11,959 nucleotides of DNA from Smittium culicis. Taxonomy: Eukaryota; Kickxellomycota; Harpellomycetes; Harpellales; Legeriomycetaceae. Positions 1 to 7,465 of the stretch are shown piece by piece. Both the position numbers and the translations under genes were made by a program. Where the stretch lies: positions 1 through 11,959 of the forward strand of contig LSSN01000464.1 of NCBI GenBank assembly GCA_001970855.1, read 5' to 3'. The first letter of the stretch is position 1; each line of letters opens with the position of its first letter. Under the pieces are notes generated by a model. It was given only the letters and a program-made list of their open reading frames with translations, made no database searches and had not been told where the DNA came from.

Positions 1-768
1 GTGCCTGCTGAAAAAGCCTATGTCGACCCAACAACACGCAAATCAACTATTGGCTTTTCAAGAATATACGTCATAGCACAGCAAGATAAAAAGAAGCAGA
101 GGAAGTACCTTCAGCAGTTTGCCAACCAGAACAAACTAACGTTCGACTTCGTGCGAGTTTTTAAAGGCAGCAAAGAGCAAGGCGCGAGTGCTGATGAGAA
201 GGAGAAGCTAGCAATGGCGAATTCTCTAGCGACTCACGTGATGGTATGGCAGCAAATCGTTGACAGCTACCATGGAGATAGCGATGGGTTCCTAGTACTG
301 TCCGACGATTCAGTGCTCGATTACAATTTTGTCAGCTCTGGAAAATGGAAAAGTATGGCGACCCAGGTGTTTGGCAGCAATGCTGAGCACAATCAATCAG
401 CGAGAAAAAGCCCAATTAGCGGACCTGCCACCGACTCCAAAAAAGCTTCGCTCAGCCCAAATCTATGGTCGCTCATCCTCTTCTCAAACGACCCTACCCT
501 GGCCAATGACCCTAGCTACAAATCAGCCGCATCGCCTAAAATCCTCGATTTTGCCTCCATCAACATTGACTCGCCCCCAATTTCGTCCGCCCTCGCCAAA
601 ATAACCACTTACGCAATCAGTATCTCTGGCGCAAGAGCCCTCCTCGCCTTGCACGATTCGCAGCAAACCAACGAATTCGCTAGTTTAGACCAACTAATCA
701 ATTACGCCATTAAAGACAGCTTCATTTCCCCCTCTATTCTCATCAGCGATTTCGTCAAAAATTCCTAG
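1..768 (+). CDS. Glycosyltransferase family 25-like protein, 3' part (5' end outside window)
   Basis: The frame is open from base 1 to a TAG at 766-768 (255 codons). The GTG at base 1 is not a credible eukaryotic start, so the gene continues upstream. The order of motifs fits GT25 (collagen galactosyltransferase/LPS glycosyltransferase-type) enzymes. There is an N-terminal strand IYVIAQQDKKKQRKYL (about residues 23-38) followed by FDFVRVFKG. Next comes SLATHVMVWQQIV (about 75-87), matching the family's conserved SH..W region, then the acidic motif LVLSDDSV (about 98-105). A late segment TTYAISISGARALLAL (about 202-217) matches the family's Y.IS..GA..LL motif. Known family members transfer sugars from nucleotide-sugar donors in the secretory pathway, and the acidic motif helps bind metal and donor. 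Here the usual EDD reads SDD. No membrane anchor is visible in the retained part, but the N-terminus is missing. No ER-retention signal ends the protein. The family call is by eye and fairly secure; the substrate is unknown. Confidence 0.72.
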   Translation: MPAEKAYVDPTTRKSTIGFSRIYVIAQQDKKKQRKYLQQFANQNKLTFDFVRVFKGSKEQGASADEKEKLAMANSLATHVMVWQQIVDSYHGDSDGFLVLSDDSVLDYNFVSSGKWKSMATQVFGSNAEHNQSARKSPISGPATDSKKASLSPNLWSLILFSNDPTLANDPSYKSAASPKILDFASINIDSPPISSALAKITTYAISISGARALLALHDSQQTNEFASLDQLINYAIKDSFISPSILISDFVKNS

Positions 769-784
769 TCCATTCCTCTATTAC

Positions 785-817
785 CCACAAACACAAACAC
801 ACACAATATATACACTA
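785..817. repeat. CA-rich simple-sequence tract in the 3' flank of the GT25-like gene
   Basis: A short run of CAAACA/CACACA units followed by ATATATACAC, just after the stop codon. It lies inside a longer stretch (about 560-860) with many C and few G on the plus strand, spanning the end of the coding region and the 3' flank. Confidence 0.6.
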
Positions 818-1042
818 TTCTAGTCTCTCCTCCCCCTTTGCCACCTCCCATTTTTATTTTATTATACCGACCCATCTACTTTGATCACTTAAAAACAGGA
901 ATTTTGTCTCCTTTTTTTCAACTTGATATGTTTACACTTGTATTTTATTATTTCTCGTAAAATTTGAATTTTTTCTTTTTTTTCTGTTTTATAAGTTTCT
1001 CTTGTTTTTATTCTCAAAAAATAAAATAAAATAAAAAATGAA

Positions 1043-1117
1043 ATGCAAATCATCTCCATTTTGTCGATGATCAAGTACGCCATCAAAGTGATTGCCCTCG
1101 ATATTTTCATCCGCTAA
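1043..1117 (+). other. Possible 24-residue microprotein or orphan exon in the spacer
   Basis: A short ATG-to-TAA frame (24 codons) stands out because most codons end in C or G (ATC, TCC, AAG, TAC, GCC, GTG, CTC, TTC, CGC) inside a spacer that is otherwise nearly all A and T. The peptide is hydrophobic with a few Lys/Arg and ends in LDIFIR. An in-frame TAA at 1022-1024 and the lack of an AG between it and the ATG argue against it being an internal exon in this frame. An upstream ATG at 1038 is out of frame. The opposite strand is also open here and also GC3-rich, so strand and coding status are unresolved. I do not recognise a family. Confidence 0.2.
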
Positions 1118-1425
1118 TTGTTAAAAAAAAAAAAACTTGCTATTTTTCTAGTTGATTTTGCACTGCATCTAAACCAGATTACTAAAAAAAAATTACTATA
1201 AAATTAAAAAGATTAGTAATTAAACCAGTTTCAAATTTATCTGTCTGCCCAATTCAAGTTAACATAAAAACAAATAAACTAATCATTATTATTTTTTTTC
1301 ATACATATAGAATTTTTTTTATTACATAAGGGTGATTATAAAAAAGAATTTTATTACTATATTTATATTTTTTTTTTGTAAAAGATTATATAATTAAATT
1401 ATTATTGTGGCAATTTTTTTTTTGT

Positions 1426-3316
1426 CTATTGAGTAGGAATTTTGATGCCGTGATAGCTAAGCATGTTATACGAGAATTTTTGTAGCCCTTCAACTTTTCC
1501 AGATGCTAGCATTGTGACAGGCGACTTCAGCAAGTCAGAAGCTGCACTGGCAAGGTCATCAGCTGTTATCAAGTCAATATTAGAGGCAACATGCTCAGCG
1601 GTGTTTTTAAATCCCAAAACTTGGATTTGGCGGCCTAAATCTTCTAGCTGAACAATCCTGCTTTCCATGTTCATCAATAGACTGCTCTTAAGCATGTTTT
1701 TGGCTCTATTCACTTCTTCGTCGGTTAGGACTTTAGACTGCAGAAGACCGATATTTCTCATCGCATTTGATTTCAGGTTGGCTGGTTGGCTGGATTTAGA
1801 GCTAGATTTGCTGTTTGCAACAACCAGGATTTCTCGGATACAAGTTTCAAGCATTTGGTGTTCAGAGCCTTTTCTGCAGCTTGCAGAGATCCCAAAAACT
1901 CCAGAATCAGTGTAGCAGTTGTGGAAAGCCAGGCACGATTCGACCCAGGCGTACTGATTAAGAACCCTCGTGTACAATCGACTGTACATGCCCTTTCCAG
2001 GCCCACCGGCAGAAAATGAACCACCTCCACCGAGCAGCATTTGCAGTGCAGCGTATGCATAGAGTTTCTTTTCATCTCTAACACCAACAGATTCAAATCC
2101 GATTTGTAAGTTGGTGAATTCAGCCTCGTCATTTTGTATAAACTCGATACCGCCCGTATAATTTGATTTCTCAAAAGATTTTTTAAACAGATCGGTCTCG
2201 GATTCGATAATTTCATCTGAGCTCAAACCAAGGCTTTTACTAAACCCGCTGAAAAAGCCGCCTGCTTCCTTTTCTTTTTTTTTCTTGGTGATGAGGTCAG
2301 GTTCAGGAGTTTGGTCATTGGTAGACGGCACAAATTTAGGCAAGGAATCGAAACCGGCTTGCTTGCACAAATCGACCAGTTTTTGGTGATCAACGCCAAT
2401 AGCAGCAATAACAACGCGGTCAGGGCTAAACCACATATTATGGTACGCTTTCAGTTTTTCAGAATCGATTAGTTCCAGCTGTGATTCAGGGCAGAGCAAT
2501 GGGTTTCCAAGAGTGTTGCCTTTATAAGCTAGCTCGTGAAATAGCTCGTTTAGATAAATGTCTGGTTTCGAGGATATGTCAGCAAGTTCCCAAGGGATAC
2601 CTTCTTTGACTTGGGTAATTTCATTGCTATCGAATTTTGGTCTAAAAACGACCTCACCGAGCAAAGAAACTGTTTCTTTAACCGATTCAGAGAATACTGC
2701 AGCTTGGTACATGATACATTCTCTCGATGCAAAGCAGCTGATATTCCCGCCGAGGGATTCGATGCTTTCAGAATTCTGTTCTGAAGTCTTGTTTTGAGTA
2801 GTTTTAAAACTTAATCGATCAATCAAATGTGAAAAGCCATAAGTGCTTGGGGATTCGTAGCGCGAGCCAGCATCAACATAAAAACCAATCGCAGCGAAAT
2901 GGCCAGGCTTGTTTTCACTGACGATTTTTAGTCCGTTACTAAAAGTAGTTACTTCTGAAGTTTCAGGATTTGCTAAAGAGCTGTACGAATTATTAAGCTT
3001 ACCTAGCGAGTCCTAGGATGAATTGAAAAAAATTTAATATTATCATTGATCGATATATATAAAATCATTATATCTTTTTAATAAGTGTTTTTAGTTAATG
3101 ATGATAATAAAGAATAAAAATCACTTGAGTGTTTACATTTATAGCGTAGCTCTTAAAATTGAGCCTTTGAGGCTGTGGCAGAGTTTTTCTTGGCGTATTT
3201 AGATTTTTGTTGAGGATCGTGGATACATTAGATATGGATCTTTTGATTAAATTTTCAGTTGGTGAATGAAATCTAACAAATCGGCTCGCCTTCGAGGCTA
3301 TTCTCAAGCTATTCAT
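1426..3316 (-). CDS. MAS2: Mitochondrial processing peptidase alpha subunit, two exons
   Basis: Exon 1 is 3316..3137 (60 codons) and exon 2 is 3012..1426, joined in phase 0 across a 124-nt GT-AG intron, giving about 588 residues. Exon 1 is Arg/Lys/Ser-rich with no acidic residue before the late teens and reads as a mitochondrial presequence. Exon 2 opens with the family's N-terminal strand (FSNGLKIVSENKPGHFAAIG, then DAGSRYE). The position of the zinc motif in catalytic M16 peptidases reads HLIDR (residues 122-126), a degenerate site that marks the non-catalytic alpha subunit. The glycine-rich substrate loop GGGGSFSAGGPGKGMYSRLY (about 388-407) is diagnostic. In this family the alpha subunit recognises presequences and works with the beta subunit in the matrix. 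Two low-complexity insertions are visible: about 290-344 (Lys- and Ser-rich) and a Ser/Lys stretch at about 461-470. The Met codon at 3316 has an A-rich upstream context and no alternative Met in exon 1. An uninterrupted ORF beginning at a TTG at 2826 would miss 122 residues. Confidence 0.93.
3013..3136 (-). other. Spliceosomal intron of the MAS2-type gene
   Basis: On the minus strand the donor is AAT|GTAAAC at 3136 and the acceptor is TCATCCTAG ending at 3013. The intron is 124 nt (not a multiple of three) and carries in-frame stops, so it must be removed to join the presequence exon to the peptidase body. Splicing is phase 0 between codon 60 (Asn) and codon 61 (Asp). A CATTAACTAAA stretch about 80 nt before the acceptor is a weak branch-point candidate. 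A second AG a few bases downstream (CTAG ending at 3003) would shift the frame and is less likely. Confidence 0.85.
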
Positions 3317-4160
3317 GATTATATATATATATATAAGGAAGGAAAATTTAAAGGAGTAGAATGTTTTTGAGTATTAAGGATTTGTTTGGATAAAAAGTAA
3401 AAGCTGGATGTCCAAGATGAGGATTTGTTTACGCTATTAAAAAAGAAAAATAATAATCTATACAAGTGAAGGCGTGATCTATTTATGGATAAATGGATTT
3501 AAATACAGCGAGCAGCTAAAAATTGCCAAGATTTGGATCTATGCTATAGCCTATTATGTATATAAATAAATCAACTTATATACCCTCTTAGATAAAAAAA
3601 AAAAAGCTCAATTTATTCAGTATCAGATTTGAATATTATCCAAAAAAAAAAAGATCAGATAAACTCTAGAAAACAAAGCAATGTAATTGGCAGGATTTTA
3701 GCAGACAAAAAGGAGCTATCTTTTCGTTTTTTACTATTTATTCCAAGGGGAATTAATAATTGGGAATAAGTTTATATTATATACTTTACTTATAATTTTA
3801 GTATATATTATTCTCTATTTTACATACTGTTTATAATATTCGATTATAAATAGAATTCGGTTAAAATAAAAAATATAAATGAAGTAAAGTCGTAACAAAA
3901 GTATGAGTATCGAGGGAAATAAATTCTCAACTAAGGTTTTGCTTATGTACCAGCACACTTTTTATACATACAAAACAACAGAAAGCAAATGAAGTATCAG
4001 TATTTTAGACTATCAGCTTTTATAAATAACATTACTAATTATAATGATATTTGGTAAAAGTGTATACAACATAAAAGTTGGTAAAAAGAAGAAAAAACAA
4101 AGAGTAAATGTATTTTATAAAACGAGAGCCAGTTTTTCTAAACTTTAGAAACTGAATCAT
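3317..4160. other. Intergenic spacer: upstream region of MAS2-type gene and 3' flank of anoctamin gene
   Basis: Both flanking genes read leftward, so this stretch should hold the 3' UTR of the anoctamin gene (high coordinates) and the promoter and 5' UTR of the peptidase gene (low coordinates). A run of about eight TA dinucleotides at 3320-3335 lies immediately before the peptidase start codon, too close to be an ordinary TATA box. A short match to the 3' end of small-subunit rRNA at 3881-3898 is discussed in the findings. I found no ORF or RNA gene I could support. Confidence 0.5.
3318..3336. repeat. (TA)n microsatellite directly upstream of the MAS2-type start codon
   Basis: Alternating A and T, about 16 bases, ending two or three bases from the start codon on the minus strand. 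By position it is in the 5' UTR or at the start of transcription. Confidence 0.7.
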
Positions 4161-6881
4161 TTATTCAGCCTTAAAAGATTGATTGATGAGCCTATCGCCT
4201 AGTTTCAAATACTTTGCGTTTGATAGTTCGATATCCTTACTAATAGCCTCGCCATCAATGCCCAAAGACTCAAAATCAAGCAAGCTTTGCTGCAGTATAG
4301 TGCGCCTGTTCCTCTCTTTTTTCAGAGCGCAGGTGCTAGACAAATTAGCGCTAAACAAGCCGGGGCAGCTTTTAACCGCGAAAATCACGACCTTGTTGCA
4401 CAGTAGGAAAAAGTGCTCTGCAACGACTGCAACGATTAAAGCTGCAACTAGACTAGTCCTTCCAAATTTGTCTAAATCGCTTGCTGTAGTGCTAGGGAAA
4501 AGCCAGCCCAGTACTGGGTTGAACTGGTAAACAAGCAACGAGTTCACAACCGATCCGATCCAACTGGTGAGTGTCAGAGTTTCTAACCACGGCCCAATCG
4601 TGTTTGTTAGAACTGGTACTGGTTTCCTGACGTTTTCGCAGATTTTGAATGCGTCTGCCCGTAGCTCGAAAAAGTTGTTTATAAGCGATATCAATGGCGC
4701 TACTGGCCAAATAACCGAATAAAACGAAACATATCCAAACTGCGTCACCATTTCTGCATAATCATTGTAGACATCATAGCCAACTAGTCCAGCTTCTTCT
4801 GTCACTGAATATACAAATTTTGCCTGTAGGAGCGAGTTATATACTTTAGATCCATTTGGATTTCTAGAATCATCATGTTTGAGATTACTTGTACTAATAG
4901 ATGAACAATCGTTGTTTTGGGAGCTATTATTTGACTCGAAAATTTCAGAATTCAAAGAATTTAGCGGTGAGCCATTAGGGGGTGTATGTTGTTGTGCCGT
5001 CGTGTTATTTACTTTAGTGTTTCTATCCTTCCAATATTTCATAACACCCGGTAAAACGGACAAGGTAAATTGATTTATTAGCTGAGCTGTCAAGATGAAG
5101 TATATAAGTAGAGTTTGGAGCTTCTCCGCTGCTGGAGTGGAACTTTCTTTAAGATTTGCCATTTCCATAAACATTTCAAAATTGATTATGCCTCCAGAAT
5201 TAGCAGAAACGCTGAATAGTCCAATTACGTGCGAATATGACCAGAAAAGAGGCAATAAGCATACATAAAACAGTTTGCGACTCCAAACTTCAAAGTGTAG
5301 CCGAAGAGGAATAAATACCCAAGCTAGGAGTAGGAGGTACCCTTGGTCTTGCAAAAACCTAAATAAAAAAATCTTTTGGTTGTACTTGTACTTGAAGTCA
5401 GTTTGGTACTCATAATTTTCAAACTCAGTTAGTTTTAGCGAAACAAACTCACAGAAATTGTTAAAAACAGGTATGAATAGAGAGTAGCAAACGGTTGGTA
5501 AAAAGGTCAGTATTCCTGCGAGCGGTCCATTATATATTTCCTCCATGAATACCTGGAAAGCAAAGAAAACTGCTACTAGAAAAAACATTGCTATCAAGAA
5601 GAATATCATAATCGGAATTCCAAGCAACTGGCGAAGGAACCGCTTTCTGCTATCGTAAACAGGTATTTTTTCGTTAGTTACCGGATCAACTACAAAATGG
5701 TCAGGTTTGAAGCTTGACCTGCGGAAGTCGTTTTGGTTAACTTTTAGGCGGTAGTCTAGCTGCTCGATATCGTCAGATTCCATTCCATTGGATAGTTTGG
5801 AGTCCAAGACAGGTAATCCCCAATTTCTGGCTAGCTCGGATTCCCTGAGTTTCCAAGCATGCGTAAAAAACAAGCTCCAAAGCATCAAAAGAATAGAAAA
5901 AATGGCAGAGAACTGCCATGAAAGAAAGTATGTGATAAAACCTAAAATTGCAGGGATTGAAAGCCAGCGGAAATAAAACTGCAAGTATGCAAAGTATATA
6001 GCAGTTTCTTCGCCAAAGTGTAGTCTTATATCCATCAAGTCTTTATCGGTAATAAAAATTTTTGAAGACCACGATTTTATCCACTTGCTGTTTAATTTCT
6101 TATCATGTAGCGGAAAAACAGCGCTAACGTACTTTTCATTATCAGTTCTTATATCTGCACATCCTTGATTTACGGGACCAGAAATAATCCTATGAACAAT
6201 TCTCTGCCTAGACGCAGTGCTTAGTAGAGTGCTCGGGGTAAATTCATCAAAGTCAAAGAAGCTGCTATCTGACAATAGCTGGCTGTTTTGAGAACTAGTA
6301 TTTAAGCCAGGATTTTCACTCTTTAGTAAATTAAAGCGGTAGTTAGATAAAGCCATTCGTTTATATTCAAGCTCGATCCTTTCTTTACTGCAAGAAATAA
6401 ACAATAGAATTTGGGTTGGATTGACTTTGATTTCAGCGTTTGAAATAGCTGATATTTTTTTGCTTTCGCTAGATTCATTGGAACTATCGTTTGAACCAAG
6501 CTTCGAAAGTTTATTATTTAGCGTTTTGAATTTTTTAATTCCTTGCCTAACCTCAAAACTCAAGCCGGCATTAGTAAGTTTTTTTACTATAGATTCAAAG
6601 TTTTCCCGAATCTTGACAGATTTGTCCTTAGAAGCAAATTTGCTTAGGGATCCGACTATTTTAGTTCCTTCAATATTTTCGAGTATCGAGTTTTTGGTAG
6701 AAGAGGAGTAGTCAAAAACGATAACAAAATCAGAAAAAGACTTGAATTCTTCAGAGCCGTTTCTTGGAGACAGTAGCTCAGCATCTGACATTTTTTGAAC
6801 TGATTCTGAATATTCGGAGGAATTTTTCATGAAGTTTAAATCATCGAAATATTCGCAAAATTCATCTTTGTCAGAATACAT
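4161..6881 (-). CDS. Anoctamin/TMEM16 family membrane protein (fungal Ist2-like)
   Basis: One uninterrupted 906-codon frame. The ATG at 6881-6879 has A at -3 and an in-frame TAA 18-20 bases upstream, which supports the start. Residues 1-230 are a cytosolic domain with the anoctamin pattern (FVIVFDYSS; LTNAGLSFEVRQGIKK; ILLFISC). VFPLHDKKLNSKWIKSW (255-271) and IRLHFGEETAIYFAYLQFYF (285-304) lead into the first membrane helix. Hydrophobic segments, by eye, lie near 296-318, 322-342, 418-446, 452-474, 504-527, 536-556, 588-611, 712-735, 765-787 and 808-838. The family signature DYAEMVTQFGYVSF (707-720) is followed by LINNFFELRADAFK (733-746). Family members are dimeric lipid scramblases or ion channels; yeast Ist2 tethers ER to plasma membrane. 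Of the six calcium-binding positions, N603, E710, E739 and D743 are kept, D707 replaces Glu, and L607 replaces Glu. An Asn/Ser-rich insertion fills about 621-680. The C-terminal tail is short and lacks the long Ist2-type basic tether. Whether it is a channel, scramblase or tether is unknown. Confidence 0.9.
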   Translation of the reverse strand: MYSDKDEFCEYFDDLNFMKNSSEYSESVQKMSDAELLSPRNGSEEFKSFSDFVIVFDYSSSTKNSILENIEGTKIVGSLSKFASKDKSVKIRENFESIVKKLTNAGLSFEVRQGIKKFKTLNNKLSKLGSNDSSNESSESKKISAISNAEIKVNPTQILLFISCSKERIELEYKRMALSNYRFNLLKSENPGLNTSSQNSQLLSDSSFFDFDEFTPSTLLSTASRQRIVHRIISGPVNQGCADIRTDNEKYVSAVFPLHDKKLNSKWIKSWSSKIFITDKDLMDIRLHFGEETAIYFAYLQFYFRWLSIPAILGFITYFLSWQFSAIFSILLMLWSLFFTHAWKLRESELARNWGLPVLDSKLSNGMESDDIEQLDYRLKVNQNDFRRSSFKPDHFVVDPVTNEKIPVYDSRKRFLRQLLGIPIMIFFLIAMFFLVAVFFAFQVFMEEIYNGPLAGILTFLPTVCYSLFIPVFNNFCEFVSLKLTEFENYEYQTDFKYKYNQKIFLFRFLQDQGYLLLLAWVFIPLRLHFEVWSRKLFYVCLLPLFWSYSHVIGLFSVSANSGGIINFEMFMEMANLKESSTPAAEKLQTLLIYFILTAQLINQFTLSVLPGVMKYWKDRNTKVNNTTAQQHTPPNGSPLNSLNSEIFESNNSSQNNDCSSISTSNLKHDDSRNPNGSKVYNSLLQAKFVYSVTEEAGLVGYDVYNDYAEMVTQFGYVSFYSVIWPVAPLISLINNFFELRADAFKICENVRKPVPVLTNTIGPWLETLTLTSWIGSVVNSLLVYQFNPVLGWLFPSTTASDLDKFGRTSLVAALIVAVVAEHFFLLCNKVVIFAVKSCPGLFSANLSSTCALKKERNRRTILQQSLLDFESLGIDGEAISKDIELSNAKYLKLGDRLINQSFKAE

Positions 6882-7165
6882 TTTATGGGGAAATATTCTT
6901 TATAAATGGTTTAATCGTAGGTTTTATAGCGAAGAAATTATATTAGAGGGGTTAGAGTTTGTATATATTACCCTCTAGATAGAATTTTTTTTAAATTTAA
7001 ACAATCAGCTTTGTTCCAAAGCAATTTCCAGTAGTAATAAAATTTATGGTAGGAGAGTACAAGAAAGGTGAATATAAGACATATAATTCAGTAATGTTTT
7101 TGAAAGATAATAGTATAATTATAATAAAGTAAAGATCTCTATCTTGAAATCATAAACTACTAATT
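6882..7165. other. Upstream region of the anoctamin gene
   Basis: About 280 bases of AT-rich sequence between the anoctamin start codon and the lowest coding-like block of the next candidate gene. It presumably holds the anoctamin promoter and 5' UTR. I see no distinctive element or ORF. Confidence 0.4.
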
Positions 7166-7465
7166 TTACAAAACTTGATAATTAAAGATAAAATGATAGG
7201 GAATAAATTTAACGAAGCCTTTATCGTCGATAAGAACGAAATATTCGAAACTGTGACAAAGTAATTCGCCAGAAGGAGATAGCGAAGGTGTTTTTAGAAC
7301 ACTATTACACAGCATAATTTCTGCATAAATCAAATAGACTGAAGGATTTTTTTTTTTTTTTTTTGCTTACATAGTGTATATGTTTGGTATAGCCATAAAA
7401 TAAAGCATAAACTGCCGAGAAGATTATTTTGTTTGCCACTAATAAAGCTGGCCCAGTAACCAATT
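7166..7465 (-). other. Further coding-like blocks downstream of the putative split gene
   Basis: Two more open blocks lie on the minus strand. Block 7496..7371 includes TGPALLVANKIIFSAVYALF and ends at a good donor-like TAT|GTAAGC (7370). Block 7338..7166 reads VYLIYAEIMLCNSVLK and later FEYFVLIDDKGFVKFIP before a TAA at 7168-7166. Candidate acceptors are TTCAG ending 7339 and ATGCAG ending 7321, but neither keeps the frame with the preceding block, and a run of 18 T (plus strand) lies between. They may be exons of a longer gene or remnants of one that has lost its frame. Confidence 0.25.
7347..7364. repeat. Poly(T) run of 18 (poly(A) on the minus strand)
   Basis: An uninterrupted homopolymer right after a donor-like GTAAGC on the minus strand. 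A companion A run of 15 sits at 7830-7844. If the split-gene reading is right, both fall in introns. As homopolymers they are also likely places for sequencing length errors, which would matter for frame assignment here. Confidence 0.75.

Larger units (their letters stand above)
769..1425. other. Convergent intergenic spacer with likely 3' ends of both neighbours
   Basis: This region separates the GT25-like gene (plus) from the peptidase gene (minus), so it should hold both 3' UTRs and polyadenylation sites. AATAAA-like hexamers on the plus strand cluster at about 1019-1036. On the minus strand, TTTATT (AATAAA in the transcript) occurs at about 1317-1322 and again near 1349-1354. Most of it is very AT-rich with long A and T runs. 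The exception is a less AT-rich island at 1043-1117, listed separately. The 73-residue minus-strand ORF at 889-1110 is rich in Lys, Ile and Phe, and I do not consider it a gene. Confidence 0.55.

Noticed and set aside
1..3. GTG at base 1 as a start codon
   Set aside because: Eukaryotic genes rarely start on GTG, and the frame is simply open to the window edge.
889..1110. Minus-strand 73-codon frame in the convergent spacer
   Set aside because: Apart from its first 25 or so codons it is Lys/Ile/Phe low-complexity from A/T runs. It overlaps the likely polyadenylation regions of both neighbours and resembles no family I know.
1773..2216. 147-codon minus-strand frame inside the peptidase gene
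   Set aside because: It overlaps the MPP alpha reading frame out of phase and has no recognisable motif. It is a shadow of the real coding sequence.
4183..4530. 115-codon plus-strand frame opposite the anoctamin C-terminus
   Set aside because: Antisense shadow of a well-supported gene, with no family features.
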